Below, one piece after another: positions 48,601 through 55,993 of a stretch of 64,000 bases of DNA. The first letter of the stretch is position 1, and the number at the start of each line of letters is the position of its first letter. The DNA comes from an uncultured Bacteroidales bacterium (GTDB lineage Bacteria; Bacteroidota; Bacteroidia; Bacteroidales; UBA932). The position numbers and the translations under genes are program-made. The stretch spans positions 1 to 64,000 of the forward strand of contig CAKUVA010000002.1 of assembly GCA_934693135.1 (NCBI GenBank). The letters run 5' to 3'. The notes below the pieces were generated by a model that ran no database searches, was not told the DNA's origin, and saw only the letters and a list, made by a program, of their open reading frames with translations.

Positions 48601-48967
48601 TTTCTTGGATAATTGCTGGGCAGAAGATAATAAGGATGCTTATTTCCCACGTCCACGAGCTTATGCAGCTAACTCTACAGTTTCACCTCTTGGAGCTGTG
48701 AATACAAGGTATCTTCAGAATCTTAGATATTTAAGACTTAAGAGCCTTACTGTAGGTTATACTATCCCAGAAAAACTGACATCCAAGATTAAACTTGAGC
48801 AGGTTAGATTCTACTTCTCAGGTGAAAACTTGGCTTATTGGTCTCCAATCAAGAAACATTCAAAATTTGTTGATCCTGAGGCAGCATTCAAGAGAGATGG
48901 AGCATACAATAACTTCTTCTATCCTTGGCCGAAGACAATTATGTTTGGTATCGACCTTACTTTCTAA
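45698..48967 (+). CDS. SusC/RagA-family TonB-linked outer membrane transporter
   Basis: TonB-dependent channel importing oligomers bound by its SusD partner. Signal peptide 1-24 ends FAQ. A carboxypeptidase-regulatory-like domain follows (VSGKVLDANQQPLVGAAVML), then a plug with the TonB-box-like ETVVVGYGTQKK and SLNIRGTTSIN, then a 22-strand barrel ending in GIDLTF. At 1089 aa it is complete. The SusD partner starts 22 bp after its stop codon. The substrate cannot be read from the sequence. Confidence 0.97.
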   Translation: MRVFKTIAVTLILVLGCNLSIFAQNREVSGKVLDANQQPLVGAAVMLPGTTNGAVTIDDGSFSLTIPAGDVTVEVSSLGYLTKKVSIPAAKSSITVYLEEDNMTLTETVVVGYGTQKKVNLTGAITTVDSKALENRVSHSLTNMLQGSVPGLNISTSAGNPGSSGSLNIRGTTSINASDPLVIVDGAEGDMSRVNPNDVESISVIKDAAAAAVYGARAAYGVILITTKSGSSKDGKATVRYNGRFGWESPTTSTDYETTGYWSVYTVNLFWKADTGGTPYCNYTDNDMMQLLARVNDKTENPDRPWVVEEVRNGRNQWVYYCNTDWYHELFRDNHPVQQHNVSVTGGAKGVKYYLSGAYDRQTGMLKQSPDVFGKYNLRAKFDFDVNKWIKMSNNTSFYSSTYSYKGVDNVQNALAYSARHALACFPLKNPDGSWLYSTPYLGYKVANGRHAILGNDYNVNKDRKSDFTNTTEIRITPVKTFTITANYTYRMRQNRSTNRRTAFDYREYPDGPLQSYTTGAGQDRLLESIDTWNYYATNVFGTYSESFNDAHNVTVMAGFNYEAQNKKSVSAEGLNLMSKELNDLDLVGPNEAGDVLTTVGGGQTQYALAGFFGRINYDYKGKYLFEVSGRYDGSSRFAKGSRWGFFPSASAGWRISEEPFFASAKKVVNNLKLRASYGSLGNQNVSNYAYLRTISIKDFAGYSFGEGSTMSKYATISAPNASDLTWETSQQYNLGIDAGLFNDRLSFTAEAYIRDTKNMLTAGKALPSIYGADSPKMNAADLRTSGYELSLGWRDMFKLAGKPFGYSVRATLSDYRSIITKYDNPEKSFADSYYKGKRMGEIWGFVVDGLFETTEEAQAYAKQVDLGYFSKRLTGGWQGGDLKYVDLDGDGKIGLGQNTVNDPGDRKIIGNSLASLQYGFNFSFDWLGFDFSIFLQGTGNHYWYPTAENMQFWGPYSTPYTSFLPKNFLDNCWAEDNKDAYFPRPRAYAANSTVSPLGAVNTRYLQNLRYLRLKSLTVGYTIPEKLTSKIKLEQVRFYFSGENLAYWSPIKKHSKFVDPEAAFKRDGAYNNFFYPWPKTIMFGIDLTF

Positions 48968-48989
48968 TGTAATTTAAATGACAATTAAG

Positions 48990-50774
48990 ATGAAAAGATA
49001 TATCATATTTGCGGCTTTAGCTACATTGGGATTGTCTTCTTGCGATTCTGCACTTGAAAGAACGCCACAGTCTCAACTTTCCCCTGAAAGCTATTTCCGT
49101 ACAGAAACAGATCTTCAGCTCTTTTCAAATACATTCTACAATAACTTGTTGGATAAGGATATGTTCGCTCATCAGAGCGATCAGTATACACAGCTTGTTA
49201 TGTCGAATGAGATGAGAGGCGGTACTACTAGAACCGTCCCTAAGAGTGGCGGCGGATGGAGCTGGGGTGACCTAAGAAAGCTGAATACAATGCTTGAATA
49301 TATTAACAACTGTTCTGATGAGGCTGCAGTTAAAAAATATACAGGAGTATGTCAGTTCTTCCGTGCATATATATATTATGACAAGGTGAGAAGATTCGGT
49401 GATGTTCCATGGGTAGACAAACAACTTGGCTCTGCTGATGCAGAACTCTATAATCCACGCGATTCCAGAGAGTATGTTATGACCAAGATGCTTGAAGATA
49501 TCGATAGTGCTATTGAGAAACTTCCTTCCGAGGTTAGCGTATATCGTGTTAACAAATGGACTGCACTTGCCCTTAAGTCTTCTTTCTGTTTGTTCGAAGG
49601 AACCTATAGAAAATATCATGAACTGAATCTTGAAGGACATGATTATCAGTATTATCTCAATCTTGCTGCTGAAGCTGCTAAAGAGATTATTGATGGTGGT
49701 AAGTACAAGCTGTATTCTACTGGTAAACCTAATGAAGATTATATGACATTGTTTGCCGAGGAGAATGCAGATAAAGGAGAGTATATCCTTGCTATCAATT
49801 TTGATTTCGGTCTTGAGATTTTCAATAACTCTACAGCATTTGCTATTCTTCAGACACAAGGACGTACTGGCGTTACCAAGAAGATTGTAGATAGCTATCT
49901 TATGAAAGATGGTTCACGCTTTACCGATAAACCTGGCTGGCAGACTATGCAGTTCAAGGAAGAAGTAGCTGACCGTGATCCACGTCTTGCTCAGTCAATC
50001 AGAACTCCTGGCTATCACAGAATTGGACAGACACAGGTACTTGCTCCAGATTTTGCTGCTTCAGTAACAGGGTTCCAGACAGTGAAGTTTGTGATGAATC
50101 CTTCTGCCGGTAACAATGGTGTTGATAGGCCTGATCGTTCAATCAATGACCTTCCAGTTATCAGATATGCTGAGATCCTTTTGAATTATGCGGAAGCTAA
50201 AGCAGAACTTGGGACATTGACTCAAGAGGATTTGAATATTTCAGTTAATAAGATTCGTGAAAGAGCTGGAATGCCAAATCTTAACATGGCTGAAGCTAAT
50301 GCTAATCCAGACTGGTATCTTGCATCTAAAGAGTATGGATATATGAATGTAGATAAGGGTGCCAATAAGGGTGTGATTCTGGAAATCAGACGTGAGCGTA
50401 CAATTGAGCTTGCGCAGGAGGGATATACCAGATGGTTTGACCTTATGCGTTGGAAGGAAGGAAATTGCGTTGATCAGGAGGTATATGGAATGTATTTCCC
50501 AGGCCCTGGTGAGTACGATCTTACTGGTGATGGGAAGACGGATATCGTTCTTTATACAGATACAAAACCTGAAGGCAGCGTTACAGCATATAAGATCGGT
50601 ACAGATATCTATCTTAGCAATGGTGAGAGTGGTTATGTGAATCCTCACAGGGATACGGAAAGGACTAAATTTAATGAAGTTCGTGATTATCTTTATCCGA
50701 TTCCAATCAATGACCGTTCTCTCAACCCGAACCTTGCTCAGAATCCTGGATGGGATGATGGTCTTAACTTTTAA
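48990..50774 (+). CDS. SusD/RagB-family surface glycan-binding lipoprotein
   Basis: Lid and substrate-capture lipoprotein that closes over the SusC channel. The signal peptide ends at Cys18 (LGLSSC). The TPR-rich SusD fold shows SQLSPESYFRTETDLQLF near the start, YDKVRRFGDVPWVDKQL, LPVIRYAEILLNYAEAK and RRERTIELAQEGYTRWFDLMRW, ending YPIPINDRSLNPNLAQNPGW. It is 594 aa from ATG 48990, chosen over the ATG at 48978 because it starts the MKRY signal peptide. The following gene begins at or just after its stop. Confidence 0.96.
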   Translation: MKRYIIFAALATLGLSSCDSALERTPQSQLSPESYFRTETDLQLFSNTFYNNLLDKDMFAHQSDQYTQLVMSNEMRGGTTRTVPKSGGGWSWGDLRKLNTMLEYINNCSDEAAVKKYTGVCQFFRAYIYYDKVRRFGDVPWVDKQLGSADAELYNPRDSREYVMTKMLEDIDSAIEKLPSEVSVYRVNKWTALALKSSFCLFEGTYRKYHELNLEGHDYQYYLNLAAEAAKEIIDGGKYKLYSTGKPNEDYMTLFAEENADKGEYILAINFDFGLEIFNNSTAFAILQTQGRTGVTKKIVDSYLMKDGSRFTDKPGWQTMQFKEEVADRDPRLAQSIRTPGYHRIGQTQVLAPDFAASVTGFQTVKFVMNPSAGNNGVDRPDRSINDLPVIRYAEILLNYAEAKAELGTLTQEDLNISVNKIRERAGMPNLNMAEANANPDWYLASKEYGYMNVDKGANKGVILEIRRERTIELAQEGYTRWFDLMRWKEGNCVDQEVYGMYFPGPGEYDLTGDGKTDIVLYTDTKPEGSVTAYKIGTDIYLSNGESGYVNPHRDTERTKFNEVRDYLYPIPINDRSLNPNLAQNPGWDDGLNF

Positions 50775-50800
50775 TGAACCAAACTAACTTGAACACAAAT

Positions 50801-52990
50801 ATGAATTTTATAAGAAAATCATATCTGGCAGTCTTGTCTGTTCTTGCTGCAACAGGTGCTTTCACGAGTTGTGATAAAAGCGAGAATGTAGCGAAGGCTG
50901 TCATGGCAAGTGCTAATTCTCTTAATTTCCCTGGAGAAGAAGCAGCCGAACAGATTATAACAGTCTATTCAGATGCTGAGTGGACTGCAGATGTCCCAGA
51001 GTGGGTAACGATTGAGCCGACAACTGGCTCAGGAACGACAGATGTAACTGTTTCTGTAAATGCGAATATGAGAGATGGGGCTTTGGACTCACCTCGATCT
51101 GCAGAACTTATTTTTCATGGAAAGACGCTTAGAAGCCAAGCAATAGTGCTTGTGAAGCAGGCAGGTGACAAGTTCCGTGATGTTTCGAATTCTACTATCT
51201 CACAAGTTGTCGCTTCTGATGACAAGACTGTAGTTATCGTAAATGATGCTCAAGTAGTAGCACTTTCTACAAAAGGCTTTGTGATGTCAGACGGAAAAGC
51301 GAATGTTTATGTCGCATCTGTAAATGATGAAATTAAAGTTGGGTCTTCTGTTGAGGTATGGGGTACAAAGACATCTGATAAGGGACTCCCTGTAATTTCA
51401 GAATGTGATAAACTTATCGTTAAGTCAGAGGGCGTTGTTTCGTATCCTGAAGCTAAGGATATTACGGCGATAGCGGCTACTTATACTTCAGATGCGTCAG
51501 AGTATATTACAGTTAAGGGCCTTCTCAAAGGACAAGCTGTTACTATTGAAAATTCTGATATGTCTGTGTTCCTGCAGGATCCGATTGAAGATTTGAAATC
51601 AGCAGACCTTAATAGACACTATGTCACTATTAGTGGATATTTTGTAGGTACTGCGAAGCCTTATCATAATATCGTGGCAACTGCTATTGAGGATAGAGGA
51701 AAATATTTTGAAATGAATGAAGGTTTCCCTATTGAATGGGTTGTTGGAAAAGTTGAGGATGAAACTATAAAGACGTTTACATCTACAGGTTCATTCGTTT
51801 CTACAACGGGTAATGGAACGATCTCATATGTTCAGGATCCTGCGAATACTGCTCTTGCGGCTGATAAATTCAAATTCAATGTTGGCGGTACTGGCGAGCC
51901 TTATGTGACAGGTGCTTGGCCAGGAGATTATTGGGAATTCAAATCAGATAGTCCTATTTCTTCTGGAACTACGATAGGTGTAAACTTCTCTTATCGAGTT
52001 TCTGCTGGTGGCTTTAAATATTGGAGACTTGAATACCTTGATGGTACAGAGTGGAAGGTTCTTGGCGAGCCGCAGAAGACAACATATAATGGCTCTGAAG
52101 TAGTTTATACTCATGCAATGATTGCAGGTGGTAAAGTAAATACTCAGGTTAGAACGCAGTTTACGGTGACAACTAATACTGAGAGTGCTTGTGTTCGATT
52201 TGTCCTTGTTTCCAATGTAACAGCGGCTGATAAGGTACAAGATGCTCCATCAGGAAATACCGCCAGAATATCTAATCGCTATGATGAGAATGATTGCAAC
52301 CCTTCTCTTACTATTCTTGAGAATGGCGGTGGAGACCAGCCTGAGCAGCCTGGTAGCAAGAATGTTGTCTTTGAGGATGATTTTAGCTGGCTTGAACCTA
52401 TCGTAACTGCATATAATGCGCAATCAGATAAACCTATAGGTGATACTGTAGGTGCTAATGATAAGTCTGCAAATGCTCCTAATGCTTATAGTGATGCGCT
52501 GAAAGAGGCTTTCTTTAAGCTCTTTAATGGTAAAGGATATGAGGATATGTGTCCTTCTGAGCAGGTTATATATCTGCAGGACCAGTATCTTAAGTTTGGC
52601 AAGACTAAAGGACACAATACTTCTATTCGTCTTCCTAAGTTGGACCTTGCATCCGCTTCTGATATTGATGTAGAATTTGATTTCGCAGCAATGGCTCAGG
52701 GAGATGGTACAATAGATGACACTAAGCTTGTGGTAGTTGTGGAAGGTGATGGTGAGTTCGCTAACGGAACCAAATATAGCGATGTTATTGGACAATCTCA
52801 GGAGAATGACAAGATGTATTGGACTCATGCCAAGACTACTGTCAAAGGTGCTACCGCCAACACTCGACTTGTAATAGTTATGTATCGTGTCCTTGAAGGT
52901 TATGATACTGGCAATTACACTGGAAATTACAACTATCAAGTGAGTGGTGCTGGACGATTCTTCCTTGACAATATCAAGATTTCCAAGTAA
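50801..52990 (+). CDS. BACON-domain surface lipoprotein of the SusCD operon
   Basis: A 729-aa lipoprotein in the position of SusE/F-like accessory proteins; Cys24 follows AFTS. A BACON domain (about 35-115) is marked by SDAEWTADVPEWVTIEPTTG and VNANMRDG. Next comes an OB-fold-like domain (about 120-240) with TKGFVMSDGKANVYVA and GSSVEVWGTK, a second related copy (about 245-315), and two beta-sandwich domains near the C-terminus, the last ending GAGRFFLDNIKISK. It lacks any recognisable catalytic motif, so a binding role is likely. ATG 50774 overlapping the susD stop (TAATG) is an alternative start adding nine residues. Confidence 0.8.
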   Translation: MNFIRKSYLAVLSVLAATGAFTSCDKSENVAKAVMASANSLNFPGEEAAEQIITVYSDAEWTADVPEWVTIEPTTGSGTTDVTVSVNANMRDGALDSPRSAELIFHGKTLRSQAIVLVKQAGDKFRDVSNSTISQVVASDDKTVVIVNDAQVVALSTKGFVMSDGKANVYVASVNDEIKVGSSVEVWGTKTSDKGLPVISECDKLIVKSEGVVSYPEAKDITAIAATYTSDASEYITVKGLLKGQAVTIENSDMSVFLQDPIEDLKSADLNRHYVTISGYFVGTAKPYHNIVATAIEDRGKYFEMNEGFPIEWVVGKVEDETIKTFTSTGSFVSTTGNGTISYVQDPANTALAADKFKFNVGGTGEPYVTGAWPGDYWEFKSDSPISSGTTIGVNFSYRVSAGGFKYWRLEYLDGTEWKVLGEPQKTTYNGSEVVYTHAMIAGGKVNTQVRTQFTVTTNTESACVRFVLVSNVTAADKVQDAPSGNTARISNRYDENDCNPSLTILENGGGDQPEQPGSKNVVFEDDFSWLEPIVTAYNAQSDKPIGDTVGANDKSANAPNAYSDALKEAFFKLFNGKGYEDMCPSEQVIYLQDQYLKFGKTKGHNTSIRLPKLDLASASDIDVEFDFAAMAQGDGTIDDTKLVVVVEGDGEFANGTKYSDVIGQSQENDKMYWTHAKTTVKGATANTRLVIVMYRVLEGYDTGNYTGNYNYQVSGAGRFFLDNIKISK

Positions 52991-53022
52991 TTTCTAACTA
53001 ATTACTAAATATATTTGCATTG

Positions 53023-53064
53023 CTTCCGGAGGTCAGCAAAACCTCCGGAAGTTTGTTTTATTTT
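53023..53064 (+). terminator. Intrinsic terminator of the SusCD operon
   Basis: An 11-bp perfect stem, CTTCCGGAGGT (53023-53033) and ACCTCCGGAAG (53041-53051), with a 7-nt loop, then a T-rich tract. It lies 32 bp after the lipoprotein stop and its tail overlaps the stop codon of the convergent malQ. Confidence 0.88.
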
Positions 53065-55115
53065 CTGCCGCATTTCTTTATGAGCGAGTGCAGATGTGGG
53101 GTAATGGAATTCTTAATGATTGTCTCAATAGTAGTCTTCATTCGGAAACGCCAGTAAAAAGATGAAATGGATGGAATATTGATCCTTTCTTTCTCTGGAT
53201 TGGAAAAGCATAGTTCAGGATTCAATGCGAGATAATCTTGAATCGGCAGTATTGCTAACATGGAGGCTGACTGTAGATGCATCATTATAATACTTTGGAT
53301 GATTTCTGTAGTGCATTTTATAGGAGCATCTCCGTTCTTACCAAGGACATTATTCCAGAAATGTTGTGTTACAGTTCGATCTTCTTTCCACCATGCTCGG
53401 AGCGGGCTCATATCATGCGTCGATGTGGCACATACTGACATATATGGATATTTCCATATGTCGGAAAATTCTTGACCATTTTGTTTTGGCATGCGTTGAA
53501 TCTCCAGTGATAAGATATTCAGATCTTTCATTACACCAGGAACACAATCAGGAATCATTCCGAGGTCTTCACCGCATGCCAACATTTTCGTGGAGGATAG
53601 CAACTCCGGCAGTTTTTGGAAAGCTGAGTTTCGCCAGAATTCGTTATGCCTATGAAAAAAGAAATCATTGTACAGATTGTCGAATTCTTTCTTCTGTTTA
53701 GATGTTAGTTTTTGATAAACAGATGTATTCTGTGCTGATATTCGTGGATGCCAATAATTTTTTTTTCGCGGATCTTCTATAAAAAGAGTGTCGATGCCGT
53801 CTGATGTATATTTTCCGGAGTTAATGTCAAAGCCTTTTTCTTTCAGTTCTTCGCTGCTGTATGGTAATGCTGGACTAAAGTGGCCAAGAAGACCGCTTTC
53901 CTCCTTTGCCGGTACTTCCCATATCCGAAAAAATCCGAGTATATGGTCAATGCGAAAGAGATCGAAATATTGTTCCATGTTTTTTAACCGAGCTTTCCAC
54001 CATGCGAAATTATCCTCTGCCATTTTTTTCCAGTTGTATGTCGGGAATCCCCACACTTGTCCGTTTGCTGCGAAAGCATCAGGTGGAGCACCTGCCTGTG
54101 AATCCATGTTGAATAACTCAGGGTGTTGCCAGGCATCCACGCTATTACGACTTACTCCTATAGGAAGGTCCCCTTTAAATACGACGCCTTTCATCCGTGC
54201 GTAGTTTTTCGCGTCCAGAAGCTGTCTATGCAGGTGAAATTGGACAAATGTTTGATAATCTGCTTCTTCTTTATTATTGGTCAATAGGTTGTTTACAAGT
54301 GCCTCATCATATTTTGAATATTTTCCCCATTCGGAAATGTTTGCAGTGCCGGTTTTGGCCAGAAGAATACGATATGCGCAATAAGCATTGATCCATTCTA
54401 CATTGACATTGACAAAATTTGAAAATTCGGCGGAAGCACAGACCTCTTTTTTCGTATTGGCGAAAGCTTTTCGCAAAAGTCTGTCTTTTTCTTTATTGAC
54501 ACGCTCATAGTCTACATTTTCCAAAGCTTCGAGTTCTGCCTGCAACTTTTTGTATTGCTTATCCTTCCGAACTCCAGCATCCGGAAGATAAATGAATTGA
54601 GGGTGGAGAGCGTATATGGAATTTGCACTATATGGGTATGAGTCATGCCATGTTCCGGTCGTTGTCGTGTCATTGATTGGCAATAATTGTATTATGTGTT
54701 GTCCTGTGGCCGATGCCCAGTCTACCATTTTTTTAAGATCGTGGAAGTCACCGATTCCGAAACTGTCTTCTGTCCTAATGGAGAAAACCGGAACGGCTGT
54801 TCCTGCGTATTTGTTGCCAGGATTGGTTAGTTCCTTAGGGATGTCGATCCAATTATCGTTTTGGACAATGTCATTATTGTCGTTCGGCAAAATGTGATTT
54901 TTCCATTCTCTTCTGGTGAACTTCCCGTCTTTCCAGCATTCGTAGTGATATTCTGTTATGTTTTGGGATTTAGCTTGTTGATAATCGTTATTAGATATGA
55001 CGACTGTCCAGATTCCGTCAGGATGGTAGTGCATATCTATGATGTTACGTCCAAAGACGAGTTTAAGTTCTTCACCCCAAGAAGTCTTGTATTCGATTTT
55101 GAATGTCAGTATCAT
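53058..55115 (-). CDS. malQ: 4-alpha-glucanotransferase (GH77)
   Basis: Disproportionates maltooligosaccharides in the cytoplasm. The N-terminal about 100 residues look like one starch-binding CBM20-type domain (HPDGIWTVVISNND, HYECWKDGKFTRREW). The GH77 domain follows from about 110 (GTAVPVFSIRTEDSFGIGDF). The nucleophile is Asp390 in FRIDHILGFF and the acid/base Glu516 in CGEDLGMIP; THDMSPLRAWW is the third conserved site. At 685 aa it is shorter than the roughly 890-aa Bacteroides enzymes that carry two CBM20 domains. It is not part of the SusCD operon, being convergent and separated by a terminator. Confidence 0.95.
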   Translation of the reverse strand: MILTFKIEYKTSWGEELKLVFGRNIIDMHYHPDGIWTVVISNNDYQQAKSQNITEYHYECWKDGKFTRREWKNHILPNDNNDIVQNDNWIDIPKELTNPGNKYAGTAVPVFSIRTEDSFGIGDFHDLKKMVDWASATGQHIIQLLPINDTTTTGTWHDSYPYSANSIYALHPQFIYLPDAGVRKDKQYKKLQAELEALENVDYERVNKEKDRLLRKAFANTKKEVCASAEFSNFVNVNVEWINAYCAYRILLAKTGTANISEWGKYSKYDEALVNNLLTNNKEEADYQTFVQFHLHRQLLDAKNYARMKGVVFKGDLPIGVSRNSVDAWQHPELFNMDSQAGAPPDAFAANGQVWGFPTYNWKKMAEDNFAWWKARLKNMEQYFDLFRIDHILGFFRIWEVPAKEESGLLGHFSPALPYSSEELKEKGFDINSGKYTSDGIDTLFIEDPRKKNYWHPRISAQNTSVYQKLTSKQKKEFDNLYNDFFFHRHNEFWRNSAFQKLPELLSSTKMLACGEDLGMIPDCVPGVMKDLNILSLEIQRMPKQNGQEFSDIWKYPYMSVCATSTHDMSPLRAWWKEDRTVTQHFWNNVLGKNGDAPIKCTTEIIQSIIMMHLQSASMLAILPIQDYLALNPELCFSNPEKERINIPSISSFYWRFRMKTTIETIIKNSITPHLHSLIKKCGRK

Positions 55116-55253
55116 GTCTGTATCGTATTACTTATGCTAAATTACTTAAAAATCATAAGACTGCCAATATGTCATAATCCGTTGTTGGCAGATATTTTGC
55201 TTGTAACAAGTAGGATTTTTTGTTGAGAACCCAGCACAAAGGATCTGGCTGAT

Positions 55254-55391
55254 ATGATTTGGGCAATTATCATTGCGACCATTTATGGCCTTTTTTCAAA
55301 AAGATATAAAAGATTAAGAAGATATGAAAAAGCAAAAAGAAGAAGAGAAAGAGCTGAAAAAGCAGCAAGAGGAGGTTGCGACAGAAAATGA
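55254..55391 (+). CDS. Possible small membrane protein overlapping grpE start
   Basis: A 45-codon frame: about 14 hydrophobic residues (MIWAIIIATIYGLF) followed by a highly basic tail (SKRYKRLRRYEKAKRRRERA). The last 68 bp overlap the beginning of grpE in another frame, and the basic tail there is partly a by-product of the Lys/Glu-rich grpE coding. The hydrophobic part lies entirely upstream of grpE. It may be chance. Confidence 0.2.
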   Translation: MIWAIIIATIYGLFSKRYKRLRRYEKAKRRRERAEKAARGGCDRK

Positions 55392-55971
55392 AGAAGTGTC
55401 TGCGAAAGATACCGCTTCAGAGGAAAAACATGAATGCTCGGAGCATGAATGTAAGGAACATAAGTGCCATGAACATGAGTGTAAGGAGGGGAAAGAACTA
55501 AAAGAAAGAATAGATTCTTTAGAGAAAGATAAGAAGGGATTGGAGGAAAAACTTGCGAAAGAGAAAGATGACTATGTGCGCCTTATGGCGGAGTTTGAAA
55601 CTTTTCGTAGACGCTCTGCGGAGGAGAAACTTGCGATAGTATCTTCAGCTTCTGCTGATACTATTAAGGGACTTCTTCCTGTTCTTGATGACTGTGAGAG
55701 GGCTATTGCCTTGCTGGAGAAATCGAGTGATGAGGCTGCGAAAGAGGGCACGGGTCTTATTTATAATAAATTGATGAAGTATCTTAAAGGCAAAGGCCTT
55801 GAGATGATTGATGCGAAAGGAAAGAAGTTTGATACTGATTTCCATGAAGCAGTGGCGCAGGTTCCTGTTGAAGATAAAGATAAGAAGGGTCTTGTATACG
55901 ATGTTGTTGAAACAGGTTATACTTTCAACGGAAAGATTTTGCGTTACGCCAAAGTTGTTGTCGGAATATAA
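55324..55971 (+). CDS. grpE: GrpE nucleotide-exchange factor with His/Cys repeat
   Basis: Releases ADP from DnaK in the heat-shock chaperone cycle. Residues 60-110 form the long paired coiled coil and about 140-215 the beta wing (MIDAKGKKFDTDFHEAVAQV). The N-terminal tail is Lys/Glu-rich, as in many GrpEs. Unusually, it carries four tandem pentapeptides at residues 36-55: HECSE, HECKE, HKCHE, HECKE. These give four cysteines and five histidines in 20 residues, a possible metal site. The 215-aa length is otherwise normal. It lies 22 bp before dnaJ; dnaK and hrcA are not here. Confidence 0.95.
   Translation: MKKQKEEEKELKKQQEEVATENEEVSAKDTASEEKHECSEHECKEHKCHEHECKEGKELKERIDSLEKDKKGLEEKLAKEKDDYVRLMAEFETFRRRSAEEKLAIVSSASADTIKGLLPVLDDCERAIALLEKSSDEAAKEGTGLIYNKLMKYLKGKGLEMIDAKGKKFDTDFHEAVAQVPVEDKDKKGLVYDVVETGYTFNGKILRYAKVVVGI
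55429..55488 (+). repeat. Four 15-bp tandem repeats in grpE (His-Cys pentapeptides)
   Basis: Four consecutive 15-bp units beginning CATGAATGC and encoding HECSE, HECKE, HKCHE and HECKE. Third positions differ between copies (TGC/TGT, GAA/GAG), so the repeat is old or under selection at the protein level and not a fresh slippage product. Confidence 0.85.
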
Positions 55972-55993
55972 ATGATTCCGGAGGAGGAAAGCT

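Noticed and set aside
53010-53017. TATATTTG box before the SusCD terminator
   Set aside because: It is followed within 6 bp by the terminator stem, so a transcript would be too short to matter; no -33 is present.
45698-55115. Starch-utilisation locus formed by SusCD and malQ
   Set aside because: malQ is convergent and separated by a strong terminator, and no amylase or SusE/F/G-like starch protein is present.
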